From positions 1 to 13,791 of the forward strand of contig JACPZV010000079.1 in NCBI GenBank assembly GCA_016195295.1: 13,791 nucleotides of DNA. The letters run 5' to 3'. The position numbers and the translations under genes were made by a program. Positions 1 to 6,730 of this stretch are shown here, one piece after another. The stretch is from Acidobacteriota bacterium (GTDB lineage Bacteria > Acidobacteriota > Vicinamibacteria > Vicinamibacterales > CAVVIG01). Each line of letters begins with the position of its first letter. Within the stretch, counting starts at the first letter, position 1. The notes under the pieces are model-generated. The model did no database searches and was not told the DNA's origin. It saw only the letters and a list, made by a program, of their open reading frames with translations.

Positions 1-2491
1 CCGACGCCGGCGTCCGCGTCTGCTCGCGCCAGCGTTGCCACACTGACGGCGGGTACAGCCTCTGGATGCGCGGATCGTCAATCCACGACGCGTCGCGCAG
101 CGTCTGCAGGCGGAAGCCGCCCTGAATGCCAATCGTCGGCGTGAGGGTCATCTTCGACGCGGTCAGCAGGTCGATCACGTCGCGGTACGACCGGGACAGC
201 GCCGTGATCTTCGGTGAGTAGCCGCGCCGGCTCGTCCCGCGAATGTGCTCGACGCCGTCCGCGCCGTACGCGACAGCCGGATACAGCTCGTGCGATGTGA
301 CGGGCAGGCCCATGCGATGCGACTCTTCGATCACGCGCTTCTGCAGCAGGTCCGGCAGCCGGACGTACGTCTTGACGAAGTCGAAACCGGCGTCGCCCGC
401 GTGCTTGATCTCCAGCGGCAGCTGTCCCCCATCGTCCAGCGCCGTGCCGCCCGGATAGTAAATGCGCGTGCCGTCGAACGGTTCGCCGGTCGTGATCAGC
501 CGCGGACCGATGCGAGCGCCCGACTCGAACGCCTCGCGATACTCCAGCGACTCCGAGATGTTCGTGGCGGGATTGCGGACCGTGGTGATGCCCCACGAGA
601 GAAAGATGCGGCCGAGCGCCTCGCCGTAGCTCTTGCTGAGATGCGAATGGATCTCAATGAGACCAGGAATCACGGTCTCGCGCGACGCGTCAACGACGGT
701 TCCCGCGTGAAGCGCGACGTTGTGCTTCTCGACGCTGCTGACGCGACTGCCGGCAATGACGATGTCCATGTCGGTCTGGACCGCGTCGCTGCGGCCATCC
801 CACAGCCGGCCCGCGTGCACCGTGACCGCGCGCGTGTTCGACGGCGGCGTCCACGTCAGCCGCGGATCGATTTCGCGCACGATGCGTCGAGTCTGGACGT
901 CGATCAGCTTCAGCGTGGTGTCCGTTTGATAAAGAAGCTGGCGCGAGTCGCCGGTCCACGTCGGCGAGCCGGCGAGCTCGGTCGACAGCGGCCGCGGCGG
1001 CCCTTGCGGCGCGCCGTCACGCGCCACCGGCCACGCCGCGAGCAATCCGTCGACGATGGCGGCCATCTGCGTCCCGTCGGGCGACCACACGGGACCGTAG
1101 TCCTCGCGCATGCCGATCGACTTGTTCGGCGCCGGCTCGAACCAGCGATCGGGCTGACCATCGAGCGACACGCGCAGGATCTGATTCGTCCCCTCGCGGA
1201 ACCGCGTCGAGTACACCTTCAGCGCGGAGACGACGATCGCCGTGCCATCCCTCGACCACCGCGTGCCGTCCGGCGACCAGACGGGCGTCATCGCCGCGGC
1301 GGTCCCGCGGGTCACCTGGCGGTCCGCGCCGCTCTGCAGATCGCGGATCCAGATGTTCATCGAGCCGCCGCGATCCGAGGAGTACGCGAGCGATTTGCCG
1401 TCGGGCGACCAGGCGGGCTCGGTGTCGACAGCCGGATCGGTCATCAACCGGCGCGCCGTGCCACCGATCGGCATCACCCAGAGATCGCCGAGCGCCGCGA
1501 ACGCCACCTGCGTCCCGTCCGGAGAGACGGCCGGATGCATGATCCCGCGCACGGGCTGCGGTCCGGTGAGATCGAATTGGTGCCGCTTCGGCGTGAACGC
1601 CGGCCGCGTGAACGACACGTCCGCGCTGAACTCGACGGTGCGAGCGGCGCCGCCCGCCGCGGGCCGCCGCTTGATCTTGCCGTCGGCCGTGTAGAGCAAC
1701 TCGCCTGCCGACACCCACTGCGGCCGGAACGGGAAGACGTCTTCGTCCGGATCTGCAATGTTGCGTCGGCCGACCATGAGTCGGCTGCGGCTCCCGGTGA
1801 TCGCGTTGAACGCGACGGTGCCGTCCGGACCGGACGCGGGCGCGGCCAGCGATCCCGCCGACGCAGCGATCAGGTGATCGACCGTCCGCTCGCCGCCGCT
1901 CGTCAGCGTCACGCCGTAGATCCCGGGTTCGTTCCGGCGATCGGATACGAACGCGATCTCGTTGGCCGAACGCCACGCGGGCATGAACTCGTTCGACGAA
2001 GCGAACGTGACCTGCCGGACGTCGCCGGTGGCGAGCGTCAAGACCCAGATGTCGTAACTGCCGCTCCGATCGGATGAGAACGCGATGCGCATGCCGTCGG
2101 GCGACCAGATCGGCTCTCGATCGTCGAACGGACCGGGTGACGTCACCGGCGTCAAAGATGAGCCGTCCGCGTTGATGGTCCAGATCTGCCACGTGCTGGT
2201 GCGATAGGCCTGGAACGCAATCCGCCTGCCGTCAGGCGACCACGACGGCTGCCGCGCGTCGAGGAAGATGTCGGAAATCGCGGTCGCGACGCCGCCGCCG
2301 GCGGGCATCGTCCACAGCGTGCCCAGCAGATCGAGCGCGATCGTGCGGCCGTCGGGCGAGAGCGCCGCCGCCATCGACGTCCCTTCGTGCAGCGTGAGGC
2401 GCACATCGCGCACGCTTGCAGTCGGCGGCTGGGCGGCCGCGATGAGGCTCAGCGCCGCCAGGGTGAGAGCGACAGGGAAGGCGTAGCGCAT
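1..2491 (-). CDS. Exported TolB-propeller amidohydrolase, C-terminus beyond the window
   Basis: This is a secreted or periplasmic metal-dependent hydrolase of the amidohydrolase superfamily (imidazolonepropionase-like), fused behind a TolB/WD40-like beta-propeller. The ATG at 2491 opens a signal peptide (hydrophobic residues 5-20, AAA just before QPP). Residues about 30-590 carry repeated SPDG/WSPDG blades, for example near 45, 84 and 129. The hydrolase domain starts near 590. It has the metal pair H615/H617 in IHSH, a bridging lysine K707 in FVKTY, H734 in SHEL and H749 in EHIRG. The last metal-binding Asp should lie past position 1, where the frame is still open after about 830 codons. Homologues of this architecture are usually about 1000-1100 residues. 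The propeller may bind or gate the substrate; that substrate is unknown. The Shine-Dalgarno site is weak (AGAG), and an inverted repeat lies just upstream. Confidence 0.9.
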   Translation of the reverse strand, partial: MRYAFPVALTLAALSLIAAAQPPTASVRDVRLTLHEGTSMAAALSPDGRTIALDLLGTLWTMPAGGGVATAISDIFLDARQPSWSPDGRRIAFQAYRTSTWQIWTINADGSSLTPVTSPGPFDDREPIWSPDGMRIAFSSDRSGSYDIWVLTLATGDVRQVTFASSNEFMPAWRSANEIAFVSDRRNEPGIYGVTLTSGGERTVDHLIAASAGSLAAPASGPDGTVAFNAITGSRSRLMVGRRNIADPDEDVFPFRPQWVSAGELLYTADGKIKRRPAAGGAARTVEFSADVSFTRPAFTPKRHQFDLTGPQPVRGIMHPAVSPDGTQVAFAALGDLWVMPIGGTARRLMTDPAVDTEPAWSPDGKSLAYSSDRGGSMNIWIRDLQSGADRQVTRGTAAAMTPVWSPDGTRWSRDGTAIVVSALKVYSTRFREGTNQILRVSLDGQPDRWFEPAPNKSIGMREDYGPVWSPDGTQMAAIVDGLLAAWPVARDGAPQGPPRPLSTELAGSPTWTGDSRQLLYQTDTTLKLIDVQTRRIVREIDPRLTWTPPSNTRAVTVHAGRLWDGRSDAVQTDMDIVIAGSRVSSVEKHNVALHAGTVVDASRETVIPGLIEIHSHLSKSYGEALGRIFLSWGITTVRNPATNISESLEYREAFESGARIGPRLITTGEPFDGTRIYYPGGTALDDGGQLPLEIKHAGDAGFDFVKTYVRLPDLLQKRVIEESHRMGLPVTSHELYPAVAYGADGVEHIRGTSRRGYSPKITALSRSYRDVIDLLTASKMTLTPTIGIQGGFRLQTLRDASWIDDPRIQRLYPPSVWQRWREQTRTPAS

Positions 2492-2511
2492 GAGCTACTC
2501 TGTCCGCTGGT

Positions 2512-2535
2512 GACCCGTGCAGGACAACACGGGTC
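2512..2535. promoter_or_regulatory. Perfect 8-bp inverted repeat upstream of the propeller-amidohydrolase
   Basis: GACCCGTG (2512-2519) and CACGGGTC (2528-2535) are exact reverse complements separated by 8 bases. They lie 21-44 bases upstream of the ATG at 2491. An operator or a leader hairpin is possible. There is no direct evidence for either, and no clear promoter was seen beside it. Confidence 0.3.
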
Positions 2536-2618
2536 GAACGGGTACCGGCGAAACTGTGGATTCCAGTCCGATAGACGGCCGCGGTTTCCCCATCGTCGCG
2601 AGCGGAGCTCATCGGCTC

Positions 2619-2640
2619 ATCCGCCATTGGCGCGGCGGAT
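2619..2640 (-). terminator. Hairpin after the PEBP gene
   Basis: ATCCGCC (2619-2625) pairs with GGCGGAT (2634-2640) across an 8-base loop, 14 bases past the stop of the PEBP gene in its direction of transcription. No T-run follows on the minus strand, so it is at best a weak or factor-assisted terminator. The rest of the 2492-2653 gap shows no gene. Confidence 0.3.
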
Positions 2641-2653
2641 ATTGCTCACCGTC

Positions 2654-3283
2654 TTACCGGTGGAAGCGCGCGACGAGAACGGCTTTGCCGAGGACGTGGC
2701 CATCCATCGCGTTGATCACGGCCGTACGCGTTTCGGCGGCTTGCTGCGCCGTCTGCTGCGCCACATCGAGTCTCGTGTCCAGCGCGTACAACTCGAACGT
2801 GTAGTGGTGATACGGACCCGCCGGCGCGCCTGGACCCATGTAGCTGTTCGATCGGAGGCTCACCTGACGGCTGCCGTCGGGCAACTCGCCTTGCGCGACG
2901 CCTTCCGGGAGACCTGTCGCCGTCCCCGGAATGTTCCAAATCAACCAGTGCGTGATGTCCATCTTCGATCCCTTGTTGAGGACTGGCTCGGGATCGTGCA
3001 TGAGCAGCACGAAGCTCTGCGTGCCCGGCGGCACCTGCGACCATTTGAGCTCCGGAGACGGAGCGCCCGCGCCGGCCGCCTGCGTGTACTTGTCGGGAAT
3101 GACGCCGCCGTCTTCCCAGGCCGTCGACGTCATGATCAAAGGAGGCGTCGCCGGACCGCGACCGCCGCCTCGCGCCTGCCCGCCTGCCGGAGGTGTCTGC
3201 GCGATTGCGGGCGCAAACGCCATCGCGCACAGCCCAAGCGCAGCCATCAAACCGATCGCCGTTTGCATCACGTGTCTTCGCAT
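2654..3283 (-). CDS. Exported YbhB/YbcL-type PEBP (Raf kinase inhibitor-like) protein
   Basis: This is a phosphatidylethanolamine-binding protein family member of 209 residues. Bacterial YbhB-like proteins have a small beta-sandwich with an anion-binding pocket, and their ligand is generally unknown. Residues 7-28 form a signal peptide ending AIA before QTPP. They are followed by a short Gly/Ala/Arg-rich linker (31-48) and then the PEBP fold. Family motifs seen are SPELKWSQVPPG (76-87), the pocket motif HDPE (96-99), THWLIWNIP (111-119) and GPGAPAGPYHHYTFELYALD (150-169). The start at 3283 has AGGAG about 10 bases upstream. A second in-frame ATG at codon 6 would give a more ordinary signal peptide. 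The stop of the lipoprotein-like gene is only 40 bp upstream, so the two are probably co-transcribed. Confidence 0.9.
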   Translation of the reverse strand: MRRHVMQTAIGLMAALGLCAMAFAPAIAQTPPAGGQARGGGRGPATPPLIMTSTAWEDGGVIPDKYTQAAGAGAPSPELKWSQVPPGTQSFVLLMHDPEPVLNKGSKMDITHWLIWNIPGTATGLPEGVAQGELPDGSRQVSLRSNSYMGPGAPAGPYHHYTFELYALDTRLDVAQQTAQQAAETRTAVINAMDGHVLGKAVLVARFHR

Positions 3284-3323
3284 GCTGTTCTTCTCCTGAG
3301 CAATCGTCGCGCGTTGAACGTTC

Positions 3324-3794
3324 CTACCGTTGCCGGGTCATCGGCAGACTCCCATTCAGGAACGGGCCCTCGCAGGAATCGGCGCCCGAGTAGACCGCGG
3401 CCAGCTGATTCGCGACGGCGGTCGACGCCGTGCCGGAAAGCGTGGCCGTGCACGCCGGCGTCGGGTCGCCATCCGCGCCCGCGGCGAAGTGCATCGTCAG
3501 CATCAGCGTCGTGCCGTCGATCGAGCCTGAAAACGTCCCGCTCTTGTTGCGGTGACACGAGCTGCACGAGCCGTCGTTCGGATCGACCGCTTGCGTCTTC
3601 ACGGCGCCCGAGACGTTCGCGCCGGTCTGCGTCAACGCCCACGTCACGATGGTGGCGCCTTGTGAATCCACACCTGTGCCCCGCCACATCCCCGACAGGT
3701 CGTTGGCTTGTGTCGGCGACGTGACGGACGCGCCGCACGAGATCGCCGCGGTGATGGCGAATGTTGCCGAAACGACCAGCAATGCGGGCCTCAT
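3324..3794 (-). CDS. Lipoprotein-like protein with a CxxCH motif, function unknown
   Basis: This protein of about 156 residues belongs to no family I can name. The frame is open up to 3854, but I prefer the ATG at 3794. From there the N-terminus is a classic hydrophobic signal ending AAISC at residues 16-20, a loose lipobox with Cys20 as the likely lipidated residue. The mature part reads as a small beta-barrel of alternating Thr/Ser/Gly strands (MWRGTGVDSQG, VTWALTQTGANVSG, GTFSGSIDGTTLMLTM). Residues 77-81 are CSSCH, which fits the covalent c-type heme motif CxxCH. C115 and C141 could form a disulfide. There is no strong Shine-Dalgarno site. A TATAAT box sits upstream at 3864-3869. An alternative is a plain structural lipoprotein whose CSSC is a disulfide or metal site. 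Confidence 0.7.
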   Translation of the reverse strand: MRPALLVVSATFAITAAISCGASVTSPTQANDLSGMWRGTGVDSQGATIVTWALTQTGANVSGAVKTQAVDPNDGSCSSCHRNKSGTFSGSIDGTTLMLTMHFAAGADGDPTPACTATLSGTASTAVANQLAAVYSGADSCEGPFLNGSLPMTRQR

Positions 3795-3863
3795 CGCGGG
3801 GCAAACGCCGCGAAAGCCTTCGCCGTGCCTGGCGCCAAACGCATGCCGCTCCATTCGCAGTGG

Positions 3864-3869
3864 ATTATA
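3864..3869 (-). promoter_or_regulatory. TATAAT -10 box for the CxxCH lipoprotein-like gene
   Basis: An exact TATAAT is read on the minus strand just past the stop codon of the aminotransferase gene. Transcription would start near 3857, which makes the upstream codon at 3854 nearly leaderless and favours translation from 3794 with a leader of about 60 bases. No good -35 hexamer is visible at 16-18 bp. Confidence 0.4.
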
Positions 3870-3875
3870 GCGGCC

Positions 3876-6140
3876 TCACGTGCTCGTCGGCGAGGCGGGC
3901 GCAGGCTCCTGGACCGGCGGCAGCAACGCCTGCAGGTACGCGAAGCAGATGCCGCTGCCGAGATAGTTGTCGAACCGATCCAGCAGCGCCGCGGCCCGGA
4001 GCCACTCGGGCCCCGTCTCGCGGAGTCGGTCCTCGATGAGCGTCGAGAAGTACTCGAACCCCGCCGTCGTCGCACGCGCGCGAACCAGATCCAGCAGGTG
4101 GTTTTCAAGCTCGACGGCGTTCTGCACCGTCGGCAGGACGGCCAGCGCCTGCAGGTAGAACGTGTTGTTCTCGCCGAAGCGCGGGTCCGAGGCGACGCCC
4201 TCTTCGTCGTGATTCTCGAGCGCGCTGCCGAGCGCGTAGCCCACGAACCGCCCGGACACGCGATCGCGCAGGCCGACGCCGATCGCGCGCGGGTTCGCCA
4301 CGGTGGACTCGAGCGTCGCGAGGGGAAACTGCAGCAGCGGCCGGTGTCCCTCCCGGAGCACGTCCGGCGGGTACGGCAGGGCCCCGTAGCGCTCCTGCTC
4401 CACGGCCAGAATCTGGAGCTTGATCGGCTCGAAGCTCTTCGCCGTAAGCTCGACCGGTTCGATCGTGTCGATCGGAATCGCCAGCGTGCCGACGCGAATT
4501 CTTGGCGTCGGCATGGCTTCAATCGCGACGCGCCCCCGCACGAGATCCTCGATCGCGAGCCGCAGGATCGCGATCGCCTCGTCTATCGCGGACGGCTCCA
4601 TGTCGTACCGCGGATAGAAGCGAACGCCGCGCTCGCCGGCCGGCAGAAGCACGAGGCCGCGCCGGAACGCCCGGTCGAGCAGCGCGTCGGACCAGTCGGC
4701 GCGCACGACGTCGAAGGCGAGCATGACGCCGGCGCCACGGACGTTCTTGATGATCTCGCGATGCTCGCGCGCCAGCGCCTCGAGTCCGTGCTTCGCGCGC
4801 TCCCCGGTCCGCCGCACCTGCTCCAGATCCAGCGCGTCCAACTGTGCGAGCACGCGCACCATGCCGGCCGAGTCCCCTTCCCACGTCGTGTTGAATTTCT
4901 TCTCCTCCTGAAAAAACGTCGCAAGCTCCTCGCTCACGAACAGGACGCCGTTCTGCGCCTTCTTGGCCCAGGTGACGAGGTCGGGTGGACACGGCAGGTC
5001 GAACCACTCGTGCGCCCACAAGCGGCCCGTCATGCCCCAGCCGGTCTGGACCTCGTCGAAAATGAGGGGAACGTCGTAGATACGGGTCAGCAGCCGCAGC
5101 TTGCGCATGAAGCGCGCGCTCGCCGGCCGCACGCCGCCCTCACCTTGAATCGGCTCGACGAGCACAGCGGCCACGCGCCGCGACCGCCGCACGACGTCCG
5201 GGCTCAGCGTCGCGCGTTGCGCCTGGACGAACGCGTTCACGGCGTCGGCGCCCGGCGCCGGCTGGGCAAGGAACTCATCTAACGCATCCATCTCGCGTCG
5301 ATGCGTGTCCCGGCTCTTCTCGGCTCGCGGCAGGCGGCCCGACACGAGCAGATCCCACAGCTGCTTCAGGCTGCGTTCCTCGCGCCGCGCCGTTTCTTTC
5401 GGTTTGCTCGTCTCCTCGACCGGAAACAGAATGTGCGGCCAGTCGAACGTCGGGAAACCGAGCCGCGCTTTCTTCCGATGCGTGACGGCGAGGCTGCCCA
5501 GCGTCCGGCCGTGGAACGCCCCTTCGAAGGAGACGATGAAGCCGCCGTCGCCGTCCTCGGTCGTCTTGACGCGATTGAGCAGCACGGCTTTGATCGCGTT
5601 CTCGACCGCTTCGGCGCCGGTATTGACAATGAAATGTCGCGGCGTGCCGGCCGGCGCAATGCGATTGAGCGCGGCCTTGAAGCGCAGGGACAGCGCGGTC
5701 TGGTATTCGGAGTGCGCGTAGCGCGCCGTCACGAGTGGCAGCGCCTCGAGAATCACGCGGACCAGCGTGGGATCGTTCTCGCCGAACGCGTGGGTGGCGA
5801 TCAGGGCGCCCATGTCCAGGAAGCGGTACGGCTCGCCCGAAGGATCGCGATCGACCACGGCGAGGTACGGACCGACCGACTCGCCGGGATCGAAGGCGAG
5901 CGGCAACGAATAGAAGAGGCCACGCGACGCGCCGGCGAGCGCGGCGTGCGAGGCGGGCAGGTGCTGGGCGACCAGCTCCTCGAGCGGGCGCTCGCTGTCG
6001 TGGAACGCGTCGGGAACGCGAGCGTGCACGCCGCCGGCGCGATAGAGACGATGGAGCCGGTCGACCTGATCGAGCGTCGCCGCCACGCGGGAAACCGTCG
6101 CGTCAAACGCATCCACCGTATCCACGACGTCAAGCTCCAC
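3876..6140 (-). CDS. Class-III PLP aminotransferase (lysine 6-transaminase-like) with a GNAT-like C-terminal domain
   Basis: This fold-type I, PLP-dependent transaminase has 754 residues, against about 440-450 for ordinary family members. Visible motifs are NTGAEAVENAIK (173-184, cofactor phosphate), GAFHGRT (207-213), FDEVQTG with the pyridine-binding D362, and WAKKAQ with the likely Schiff-base lysine K393. The KK(T/A)Q motif and FNTTWEG (416-422) resemble L-lysine 6-transaminase (Lat), so a terminal amino group of lysine or a diamine is a reasonable but unproven substrate. Residues 245-320 are an extra segment. From about 545 a second domain begins. Its GRFVGYALGSA, FYLQALAVLP (661-670) and long helix resemble a GNAT acetyltransferase, but the acetyl-CoA loop (RxxGxG/A) is not intact (QNAVEL, 673-678). 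It follows the cytochrome c'-like gene by 9 bp. The start codon is GTG; a GTG at codon 6 (6125) has a better-placed GGAG. Confidence 0.85.
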   Translation of the reverse strand: MELDVVDTVDAFDATVSRVAATLDQVDRLHRLYRAGGVHARVPDAFHDSERPLEELVAQHLPASHAALAGASRGLFYSLPLAFDPGESVGPYLAVVDRDPSGEPYRFLDMGALIATHAFGENDPTLVRVILEALPLVTARYAHSEYQTALSLRFKAALNRIAPAGTPRHFIVNTGAEAVENAIKAVLLNRVKTTEDGDGGFIVSFEGAFHGRTLGSLAVTHRKKARLGFPTFDWPHILFPVEETSKPKETARREERSLKQLWDLLVSGRLPRAEKSRDTHRREMDALDEFLAQPAPGADAVNAFVQAQRATLSPDVVRRSRRVAAVLVEPIQGEGGVRPASARFMRKLRLLTRIYDVPLIFDEVQTGWGMTGRLWAHEWFDLPCPPDLVTWAKKAQNGVLFVSEELATFFQEEKKFNTTWEGDSAGMVRVLAQLDALDLEQVRRTGERAKHGLEALAREHREIIKNVRGAGVMLAFDVVRADWSDALLDRAFRRGLVLLPAGERGVRFYPRYDMEPSAIDEAIAILRLAIEDLVRGRVAIEAMPTPRIRVGTLAIPIDTIEPVELTAKSFEPIKLQILAVEQERYGALPYPPDVLREGHRPLLQFPLATLESTVANPRAIGVGLRDRVSGRFVGYALGSALENHDEEGVASDPRFGENNTFYLQALAVLPTVQNAVELENHLLDLVRARATTAGFEYFSTLIEDRLRETGPEWLRAAALLDRFDNYLGSGICFAYLQALLPPVQEPAPASPTST

Positions 6141-6149
6141 GAACAGGGG

Positions 6150-6560
6150 TCAGCGTTTCTCCGGATGAAGATCGTGGCAGGTGTTGCACGTGGTGTTCAG
6201 CTTGCCGAACGCCTCGGCTGACTGATCGAACTTCGCCGCCCTGGCGGACGCGGCCAGCTCCCGGGCATGCGTCCGAGCGGTCTGGGCCAGCTTGACGATG
6301 TCGGCCGCTTTCTTGGCGGTCCAGTAGTCCTCCGTCTTCGCCATCAGAGCCTCGATCTTCGTCGCGGCCTCGGCCACTTTCGCGCCATCTTTCGCGCGCA
6401 TCGCGTCCCTAATGTCTTCCTGCAGATCCGTGGCGTCGTTCATCCACGTCTTATGCGCCTCGGCGTCCGCGGCCTGAACAGCCCGTGCGGCGCGCATCAC
6501 GACCGGCCGCGCGGCCAGACCGAGGCCCGCGACGATCAACACAAGAGCAACACGTCTCAT
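6150..6560 (-). CDS. Cytochrome c'-like protein
   Basis: This small exported c-type cytochrome of 136 residues has an N-terminal signal (residues 3-30, AVQA before ADAEAHK). A run of amphipathic Ala/Lys-rich helices follows, compatible with a four-helix bundle. The heme motif CNTCH sits at residues 125-129, near the C-terminus, as is typical of cytochrome c' and cytochrome c-556. Family members bind one five- or six-coordinate heme in the periplasm and are linked to NO/CO binding or electron transfer; which applies here is not visible. The ATG at 6560 has GGGGAG 7 bases upstream, a better site than the TTG two codons earlier. The stop is 9 bp from the GTG of the aminotransferase, so the two are probably one transcript. 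Confidence 0.87.
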   Translation of the reverse strand: MRRVALVLIVAGLGLAARPVVMRAARAVQAADAEAHKTWMNDATDLQEDIRDAMRAKDGAKVAEAATKIEALMAKTEDYWTAKKAADIVKLAQTARTHARELAASARAAKFDQSAEAFGKLNTTCNTCHDLHPEKR

Positions 6561-6581
6561 CGCCAATCTCCCCTCGGGGCC

Positions 6582-6587
6582 ACTATA
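6582..6587 (-). promoter_or_regulatory. Possible -10 box (TATAGT) for the cytochrome c'-like gene
   Basis: TATAGT on the minus strand lies 22-27 bases before the ATG at 6560. The hexamer 17 bp upstream (TCCACC) matches the -35 consensus poorly, and the resulting leader would be short. Confidence 0.25.
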
Positions 6588-6729
6588 ACCTTTCGGGCAC
6601 CCGGGGTGGAGCGGGCGGGTCGCCTTTCTTGAGGCGCGCGCGCGCCTTGTCGACGTCGCGGTGGAAGACGAAGAGAGCCGATCCGCGTTGCCTTCCGGAT
6701 CGGTGACGTAGTCCCGGCAAATTTTTCAC
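6583..6729 (-). pseudogene. Possible decayed coding remnant between two genes
   Basis: The gap between the cytochrome c' and amidohydrolase genes reads on the minus strand as protein-like text split over two frames. One frame gives RDYVTDPEGN (a DPEGN motif as in VOC/glyoxalase-type proteins). The other, shifted by one base, gives SALFVFHRDVDKARARLKKG and then runs to a TAG at 6583. A one-base frameshift would join them. It is short and could be chance in high-GC DNA. Confidence 0.2.
6678..6703 (-). terminator. Hairpin downstream of the exported amidohydrolase gene
   Basis: CCGATCCG (6678-6685) and CGGATCGG (6696-6703) form a perfect 8-bp stem with a 10-base loop, 28 bases past the amidohydrolase stop. 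A pyrimidine-rich stretch (CTCTCTTCG) rather than a T-run follows on the minus strand, so this is only a candidate terminator. Confidence 0.35.
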
Positions 6730-6730
6730 C

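Noticed and set aside
245..2077. A 610-codon open frame on the plus strand
   Set aside because: It lies antisense to the propeller-amidohydrolase, is dominated by Arg/Asp/Val runs typical of shadow frames in high-GC DNA, and shows no domain.
3795..3854. Twenty extra N-terminal codons on the CxxCH lipoprotein-like gene
   Set aside because: They would precede the signal sequence with charged residues and start only about 3 bases after the transcript start predicted from TATAAT.
3708..5282. A 524-codon plus-strand open frame
   Set aside because: It is antisense to the aminotransferase, whose motifs are intact on the minus strand; its own composition is Arg-rich shadow text.
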